From assembly GCF_000597865.1 (NCBI RefSeq), contig NZ_CP007452.1, positions 627,183 to 691,182 on the forward strand: a stretch of DNA of 64,000 nt, in the 5' to 3' direction. The position numbers and the translations under genes were made by a program. The stretch is from Peptoclostridium acidaminophilum DSM 3953 (GTDB lineage: Bacteria > Bacillota > Clostridia > Peptostreptococcales > Peptostreptococcaceae). The notes beneath the pieces are model-generated. The model saw only the letters and a list, made by a program, of their open reading frames with translations, had not been told where the DNA came from and ran no database searches. Shown here in pieces: positions 59,645 through 64,000 of this stretch; within the stretch, counting starts at the first letter, position 1; every line of letters begins with the position of its first letter.

Positions 59645-60478
59645 ATGGATCCTCAAATAAGCATAATGGGATTGAAAATGCTGACGTTCAACTCATACAA
59701 GCTTTTCATGGCCATATCTGCAGCAGCGGCAATGGCGATATGTTATATGGCCTTAATAAAGGAAAAACTAACTGTGAAGCAAGCAGTTGCGCTTACGCTG
59801 ACGATAGGAGCGGGATTTTTCTTGGGAGCCAGGTTGCTGCACTACATGCTCAACAGGGAGCTTTACATTGAAAAGGCTTTCAAGATAACTGATATCTCGG
59901 CAACTAATTTTGCACTCTATGGCGGGATTCTAGGGAGCGCATTGCTTGGAGGCTTGGCTGTTATCATTATGAGGCTGAGGCTTTTGAAAATCGCCGATAT
60001 TCTCGTGCCTGCAATATGCGTCGGGATTGGGACTATGAAAATAGGATGTCTTTTTAATGGTTGCTGTTACGGTAAGGAGACAGAGCTTCCATGGGGAATT
60101 AGATTCCCCATGGGAAGTCCAGCCTATTCATACCACTTCAAAGACAAGGCTGCGAACTTCACAATACTCAATATTCCTTTAGAATCGCACGCCGTTCATC
60201 CCACGCAGATATACGAGCTGCTTGCTGCGGCGGCAATAATGCTATTGGCCGTATATCTTAATAAAAAAAGCCTAAAGGATGGTATTGTGTTCATAGCCTG
60301 CTCGCTTGCATTCACGATTTTCAGGACGATCAACCACGGCCTGAGGGAATTCAACTCGGCGCAGGCAAACTACCTGATGTGGCAGCCGAGACTTTATTTG
60401 GTTATAATGGCTATTCTATCAGGAATGCTTTTATGGATATTTTTTTCGGATGGAATAGGCACAAAAAAGAGGGCATGA
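59645..60478 (+). CDS. Prolipoprotein diacylglyceryl transferase (Lgt)-family protein
   Basis: 277 residues; ATG 59645. It is polytopic with about seven helices. GARLLHYML near 60, GTMKIGCLFNGCCYGKETELPWGIRFP (the Lgt arginine/asparagine signature region in degenerate form) and SHAVHPTQIYELLAA near 180 match the family. Canonical Lgt attaches diacylglycerol to the lipobox cysteine. This one deviates in the signature, with Lys replacing the usual GR ahead of the NGCCYG segment, so it may be a paralogue rather than the housekeeping enzyme. It may be cotranscribed with the lipoprotein gene directly upstream. Confidence 0.8.
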   Translation: MDPQISIMGLKMLTFNSYKLFMAISAAAAMAICYMALIKEKLTVKQAVALTLTIGAGFFLGARLLHYMLNRELYIEKAFKITDISATNFALYGGILGSALLGGLAVIIMRLRLLKIADILVPAICVGIGTMKIGCLFNGCCYGKETELPWGIRFPMGSPAYSYHFKDKAANFTILNIPLESHAVHPTQIYELLAAAAIMLLAVYLNKKSLKDGIVFIACSLAFTIFRTINHGLREFNSAQANYLMWQPRLYLVIMAILSGMLLWIFFSDGIGTKKRA

Positions 60479-60496
60479 GTAGTCATGCCCTCTTTT
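60465..60496. terminator. Bidirectional terminator between the Lgt-like and dehydratase genes
   Basis: AAAAGAGGGCATGA and TCATGCCCTCTTTT form a perfect 14-bp stem with a 4-nt loop. It serves two convergent genes and overlaps the end of the Lgt-like coding sequence. Confidence 0.9.
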
Positions 60497-60509
60497 GATG
60501 CCCGAATGG

Positions 60510-60839
60510 TTATAGCTTATCGATTTTTACGGCCATTATGAAGTCGTTCTCGGAAAGCCCATGTATTTTATGGGTTGTAAGAGATATTACAACCTTGCCC
60601 CAGGACAGCTGTATGTCGGGATGATGGCCCTCCTCCTCGGCTAGTGCGCCAACCTTGTTTGTGAATTCGAGCGCTTCCTTGAAGTCCTTGAACTTGAATT
60701 TTTTTTCGATTTTAACGTCGTTAATAACCTCCCAGCCGTCGCTGAGAATGTCTGAAAACACCATTATATCAGAGTGGTTGAGCGGATTTGTTCCAAGTTC
60801 GCAGGGAACGCACTTCTTGTTTTCAAGCTCTGATTTCAT
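60510..60839 (-). CDS. phhB: Pterin-4a-carbinolamine dehydratase (PCD/DCoH family)
   Basis: 109 residues from ATG 60839, behind GGAGGG; an upstream extension lacks a site. EEGHHPDIQLSWGKVVISLTTHKIHGLSENDF is the PCD motif, with the catalytic histidine pair and the second histidine. In classical systems it recycles tetrahydrobiopterin for aromatic hydroxylases. In anaerobes without hydroxylases a role in pterin (including molybdopterin) metabolism has been suggested. The N-terminal CVPCELGTN adds a CxxC not needed for the fold. A Mop gene lies upstream on the other strand. Confidence 0.92.
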   Translation of the reverse strand: MKSELENKKCVPCELGTNPLNHSDIMVFSDILSDGWEVINDVKIEKKFKFKDFKEALEFTNKVGALAEEEGHHPDIQLSWGKVVISLTTHKIHGLSENDFIMAVKIDKL

Positions 60840-61077
60840 AATATGATCCCTCCTTAGACATATAATTCTCATAAGCACATACTGTACTGCATAATGGTAT
60901 TTGCCGATGTATTCAAGCTTTATATATTTTTTACCCCAAAAATGATTAATACTTCATATTATATTTGTAGAGTGTTAATCCAAAATCAGTGTGTAAATCA
61001 TATAAAATGGGTAAATAATAAATGTGTGGACACGTTAATGGAAATGCATATGATTAAGTATATAAGGAGTGATAATT

Positions 61078-61287
61078 ATGAAACTGAGTGCGAGAAACCA
61101 GCTTAAAGGAAAAGTAGTTGAGATTCAAGAAGGCGTGGTAAGTGCGAAGGTTGTAATAGAAATATGCGAAGGAAACCGTATATCATCTACCATATCAATG
61201 GATGCGCTAAGAGATTTGGGCATCAAGGTGGGTGACGAAGCTACTGCAGTAATCAAGGCCACATCAGTTATGGTGATGGTGCCATAG
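61078..61287 (+). CDS. mop: Molybdopterin-binding Mop/TOBE small protein
   Basis: 69 residues from ATG 61078, behind AAGGAG. KLSARNQLKGKVVEIQEGVVSAKVVIEI, then ISTISMDALRDLGIKVGDEATAVIKATSVMV, is a complete Mop domain. Mop proteins form hexamers that bind and store molybdate or tungstate. It fits an anaerobe with molybdo- or tungsto-enzymes such as formate dehydrogenase. No molybdate transporter gene is adjacent. A 21-bp gap leads to the AIM24 gene. Confidence 0.95.
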   Translation: MKLSARNQLKGKVVEIQEGVVSAKVVIEICEGNRISSTISMDALRDLGIKVGDEATAVIKATSVMVMVP

Positions 61288-61307
61288 AACATGAGGGGGA
61301 AGAATAG

Positions 61308-62114
61308 ATGCAAAGAGCGCATGAAATAGATTACACGCTGCACGGAGACGATCTTCAGCTTGTGGAAATAGAGCTTGATCCTGGAGAAAGCGTCATTGCG
61401 GAAGCGGGAGCCATGCTCTACATGGAGAACGGCATACAGATGGAGGCTGTTCTTGGCGACGCTTCAGGCAAGGGAGAAGGAACGGGCTTAATGGGCAAGC
61501 TGCTCGGAGCAGGCAAGAGAGTAATAATGGGCGAGAGTCTTTTCATGACGCTCTTTACGAACAAGGGAAGCCAAAAGCAGAAGGTTGCATTTGCGGCTCC
61601 ATACCCCGGAAAAATTGTTCCTTTTGATCTGAATGCATACGGCGGAAGGATAATTTGCCAGAAGGATGCGTTCCTGTGTGCGGCAAAGGGAATATCGGTG
61701 CAGATGGAATTTCAGAAGAAAATAGGCGTAGGACTTTTTGGCGGAGAAGGCTTCATAATGGAAAGACTAGAAGGCGATGGATTCGCATTCCTTCATGCCG
61801 GCGGAGCTATAGTAGAAAAGGAACTCAGCCAAGCAGAGTTGCTTAAGGTAGACACAGGCTGCCTGGTGGCGTTTACCAGTGGAGTCGACTACGACATCCA
61901 GTTCATGGGCGATATAAAGAGCGCTATATTCGGAGGCGAGGGAATAGTGCTTGCGACGCTCAAAGGGCCAGGCAAGGTGTGGCTCCAATCGCTTCCTTTT
62001 AGCAGGCTTGCCGACAGGATGATATCGGCATCGCGCCATATGGGAGGCGGAGGCACATCCAAGGACGAGGGCAGTTTGCTGGGAGGCCTTGGAAGGCTTC
62101 TGGATGGAGACTAA
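61308..62114 (+). CDS. AIM24/TIGR00266-family protein
   Basis: 268 residues; ATG 61308 behind ATGAGGGGGAAG. The beta-helix-like family is shown by LVEIELDPGESVIAEAGAMLYMENGIQMEAVLG, LFTNKGSQKQKVAFAAPYPGKIVPFDL, FLHAGGAIVEKELSQAELLKVDTGCLVAFTSGVDYDI and GEGIVLATLKGPGKVWLQSLPFSRLA. The C-terminus is glycine-rich. Function is unknown in bacteria; a yeast relative acts in mitochondrial membrane organisation. Probably cotranscribed with mop. Confidence 0.93.
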   Translation: MQRAHEIDYTLHGDDLQLVEIELDPGESVIAEAGAMLYMENGIQMEAVLGDASGKGEGTGLMGKLLGAGKRVIMGESLFMTLFTNKGSQKQKVAFAAPYPGKIVPFDLNAYGGRIICQKDAFLCAAKGISVQMEFQKKIGVGLFGGEGFIMERLEGDGFAFLHAGGAIVEKELSQAELLKVDTGCLVAFTSGVDYDIQFMGDIKSAIFGGEGIVLATLKGPGKVWLQSLPFSRLADRMISASRHMGGGGTSKDEGSLLGGLGRLLDGD

Positions 62115-62122
62115 AATATGCG

Positions 62123-62171
62123 GCGGTGTTATTGCAGAAAAAAACTCGAACTGCATATGACACCGCTTTTT
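62123..62171 (+). terminator. Terminator after the AIM24 gene
   Basis: GCGGTGTTATTGCAG pairs with CTGCATATGACACCGC with a small internal mismatch, followed by TTTTT. The rest of the 170-bp gap holds no recognisable feature. Confidence 0.85.
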
Positions 62172-62284
62172 CATGCATATCAAAGATTAGAATATAATGA
62201 TAAGAGCTCTGTAGATGTTGACATGCAGGTTCTGATGTAATATATTAGGGCTAAAGAAAATAGCAAAAATTTCAAATTGCTGAT

Positions 62285-63445
62285 ATGTTAAAACATACAC
62301 GGGGGTTTAAGATAAATAATATGATGGATAAAATAAGAAGCAGTTTTAATGATATTTTTAGCGAGAGTTTCATGAAGAGCGCGCGGAGATTCGGAATATT
62401 TGCCATATTCTACACGATAGCATTTGTAGCTTTTTTTTGGACCGCAGCATATACATTTCCGTTTATAATAGCATTCATAATAGCCCTCTCCATTCAGCCG
62501 CTTGTCAAATTGCTAAAGGAAAGGATCGGAATTTCCAACGGAATTACATCGCTTATTGCCTCTGTGCTTGTATATATACTTTTTTTCACCCTTATATTTC
62601 TGCTTTCCTACAAGATGGTTTCGGAGGCAAAGCAGATGCTTTCGACATTGACAACGATAGACATAAACTATGTCACACAGCTTGTTAAGGAGTGGATTAG
62701 CAGGTTTGACATATACTTGAAATATATAGATCCTGACTTTATAAATAAAAACAGTAGCCAGATCACGGATATAGTAAAGAACGCCCTTGGAATGCTCGGA
62801 AGGGTCCTTAACAAATTCCTTTCAGCCGCAGGTTCAATACCCCTTTGGATAGCAGTGATTTTTATAACTATCATATCGACATACTTTTTCACTAGGGATA
62901 TGGACAAAATAAAGAATAGCACATTTGGAATATTCTCGGAAAAAGGCCAGCAAAGAGTGCTGAATGTCTTGGAAGAAGGTGTAAGTCTGTTTGTCAAGAT
63001 TGTAAAATCTTATGCCATTATATATATGATAACATTCGTTGAGACACTAGTAGGATTTTCGCTCATACTAAGAATTAAGTACGCTGTAATACTCAGCATC
63101 GTGGCGGCAGTGTTCGATATAATACCCGTCCTTGGAGTAGGAGCTGTATACTGGCCGCTCGTGGTTATATACGCAATACTGGGAGACTACAGGACCTCTA
63201 TAGGCATAATGATACTTTACGTATTTGTGGTTATTGTTAGATACATAGTCGAACCAAAGCTCGTTTCCACGTCGCTTGGAATACATCCTGTGCTGCTGCT
63301 GGCTGCTATATTTGCAGGCCTAATGACTTTTGGAGTTTCCGGAGCAATATACCTAATAGTTATGATAATTGCATACAAGATATTCAACAAGACCAAGCCA
63401 GATGCACAGTTGCATGAAGATATAAACACAAGAACAACACAGTAA
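62285..63445 (+). CDS. AI-2E family permease, YtvI-like
   Basis: 386 residues from ATG 62285 as the longest form; MMDK at 62321 is an alternative, and neither has a strong ribosome site. About eight membrane helices surround a long extracellular/cytosolic segment (about 110-175). FFTRDMDKI, FSLILRIKYAVILSIVAAVFDIIPVLGVGAVYWPLVVI and VEPKLVSTSLGIHPVLLLAAIFAGLMTFGVSGAIYLI are the family core. The organisation resembles the sporulation protein YtvI. It stands alone and ends in a terminator. Confidence 0.88.
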   Translation: MLKHTRGFKINNMMDKIRSSFNDIFSESFMKSARRFGIFAIFYTIAFVAFFWTAAYTFPFIIAFIIALSIQPLVKLLKERIGISNGITSLIASVLVYILFFTLIFLLSYKMVSEAKQMLSTLTTIDINYVTQLVKEWISRFDIYLKYIDPDFINKNSSQITDIVKNALGMLGRVLNKFLSAAGSIPLWIAVIFITIISTYFFTRDMDKIKNSTFGIFSEKGQQRVLNVLEEGVSLFVKIVKSYAIIYMITFVETLVGFSLILRIKYAVILSIVAAVFDIIPVLGVGAVYWPLVVIYAILGDYRTSIGIMILYVFVVIVRYIVEPKLVSTSLGIHPVLLLAAIFAGLMTFGVSGAIYLIVMIIAYKIFNKTKPDAQLHEDINTRTTQ

Positions 63446-63489
63446 AAACAGGCAGAACTCACAAAACAATGTGGGGGCTGCCTGTTTTT
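63444..63489. terminator. Terminator between the permease genes
   Basis: AAACAGGCAG and CTGCCTGTTT enclose a 22-nt loop with A and T runs at the two sides. The two flanking genes converge here. Confidence 0.85.
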
Positions 63490-63508
63490 GAATTAGATCG
63501 AGTGTTTT

Positions 63509-64000
63509 TTAATCGAGTCTTTTTTTGAAGCTTATAGATGCAACAGCTAGTAAAGCTATCCCGAAGGCAAGGAGTATATAGACTTCGTTTGCAAGTATTG
63601 TAAAGTCTGAGCCTTTTAAAATAATTCCCCTCAATATTTTCAAAAAATAGGTCAGGGGTATAAAATATCCTGCAACCATTATGGGAAAAGGCATCGATTC
63701 TCTTGGAAATATGAAGCCCGAGAGAAGTATGCTCGGCAGCAAAAATAGGAAAGCCATCTGCATGGCCTGGGCTTGTGTCTGGGCTATTGTGGATATGAGT
63801 ATGCCTATGGAAAGCGAGCATATAACGAAAATCACCCCAAGGATTATAAGGAGCATGGTGTTGCCGGCTATGGGCACGTCAAACCAGTATGTGCCGAAAA
63901 ATAGGGCTATGAGAAAATCGAGCGTGCCAATTAGAATATATGGCACCATCTTTCCGACAATTAGCTCAGCAGGCTTTATCGGCGTGACCATTAGGAGCTC
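63509..64000 (-). CDS. ABC-2 type transporter permease (partial, N-terminus beyond right edge)
   Basis: At least 164 codons open to the right edge. The visible part starts ELLMVTPIKPAELIVGKMVPYILIGTLDFLIALFFG, the conserved loop of ABC-2 permeases of the YbhR/YhhJ/DrrB type. Four helices follow (for example around SLSIGILISTIAQTQAQAMQMAFLFLLPSILLSGFIFPRESMP, then ITYFLKILRGIILKG). It would be the membrane part of an exporter; the ATPase gene should lie further right. Substrate unknown. Confidence 0.9.
   Translation of the reverse strand, partial: ELLMVTPIKPAELIVGKMVPYILIGTLDFLIALFFGTYWFDVPIAGNTMLLIILGVIFVICSLSIGILISTIAQTQAQAMQMAFLFLLPSILLSGFIFPRESMPFPIMVAGYFIPLTYFLKILRGIILKGSDFTILANEVYILLAFGIALLAVASISFKKRLD

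Overview
The window looks like a piece of a Firmicutes (Clostridia) chromosome. The evidence is strong AGGAGG ribosome sites, many TTG/GTG starts, SigA-type promoters, a CIRCE heat-shock operator, an SLH-domain surface protein and a YtvI-like permease. The gene mix (Na+-coupled Ser/Thr symporter, HgdB/HgdC-like proteins, ferredoxin-linked membrane complex) suggests an anaerobic amino-acid fermenter. A relative of Peptoclostridium/Eubacterium acidaminophilum is only a guess.

Bases 1 to about 25.8 kb are one end of an integrative conjugative element of the Tn1549/CTn type, all genes on the minus strand. Reading in the direction of transcription: parA, parB, a replication-initiator-like gene with 15-bp tandem repeats, pcfB, virD4, maff2, trbL/virB6, prgI, virB4, dinD, a CHAP-domain cell-wall hydrolase, DUF4315, DUF4366, a small 57-aa gene, topB, an ArdC/zinc-peptidase/YodL protein, a TTRAP-type protein, a cargo gene with its own promoter, and a huge DNA methylase/helicase cut by the left edge. 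No relaxase or integrase is visible; they should lie to the left. An IS110-family element sits between parB and the rep-like gene. At the right end lies an ORF resembling the tail of a 23S rRNA uracil methyltransferase, a known ICE integration target.

25.9-44.6 kb is chromosomal: divergent PhzF/RidA and HxlR genes, sfsA, ogt, an aminotransferase, sstT behind a three-way-junction leader RNA, a YibE/F membrane protein, a DtdA/GEK1-type D-aminoacyl-tRNA deacylase, an SLH protein, an htpG gene interrupted by one in-frame TAG behind a CIRCE operator, a hypothetical/radical-SAM gene pair, and an ECF sigma/anti-sigma pair.

44.8-48.6 kb is the most interesting part. A promoter and a preQ1-I-like riboswitch lead an operon of an HgdB-like iron-sulfur reductase/dehydratase component, its BadF/HgdC-like ATPase activator, then queD, queE and queC. 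No queF is present, so the HgdB/HgdC pair may carry out a reduction in queuosine synthesis.

48.7-57.4 kb holds a solitary tyrosine recombinase divergent from a six-gene membrane complex related to hydrogenase-4/complex I. Its large subunit lacks all NiFe-ligating cysteine motifs, as in Ehr (energy-converting-hydrogenase-related) complexes. Three copies of ATTAGTGGACAT lie in the shared promoter region. 57.5-64 kb contains a large lipoprotein, an Lgt-family protein, a pterin-4a-carbinolamine dehydratase, a Mop protein, an AIM24-family protein, an AI-2E/YtvI-type permease, and an ABC-2 permease cut by the right edge.
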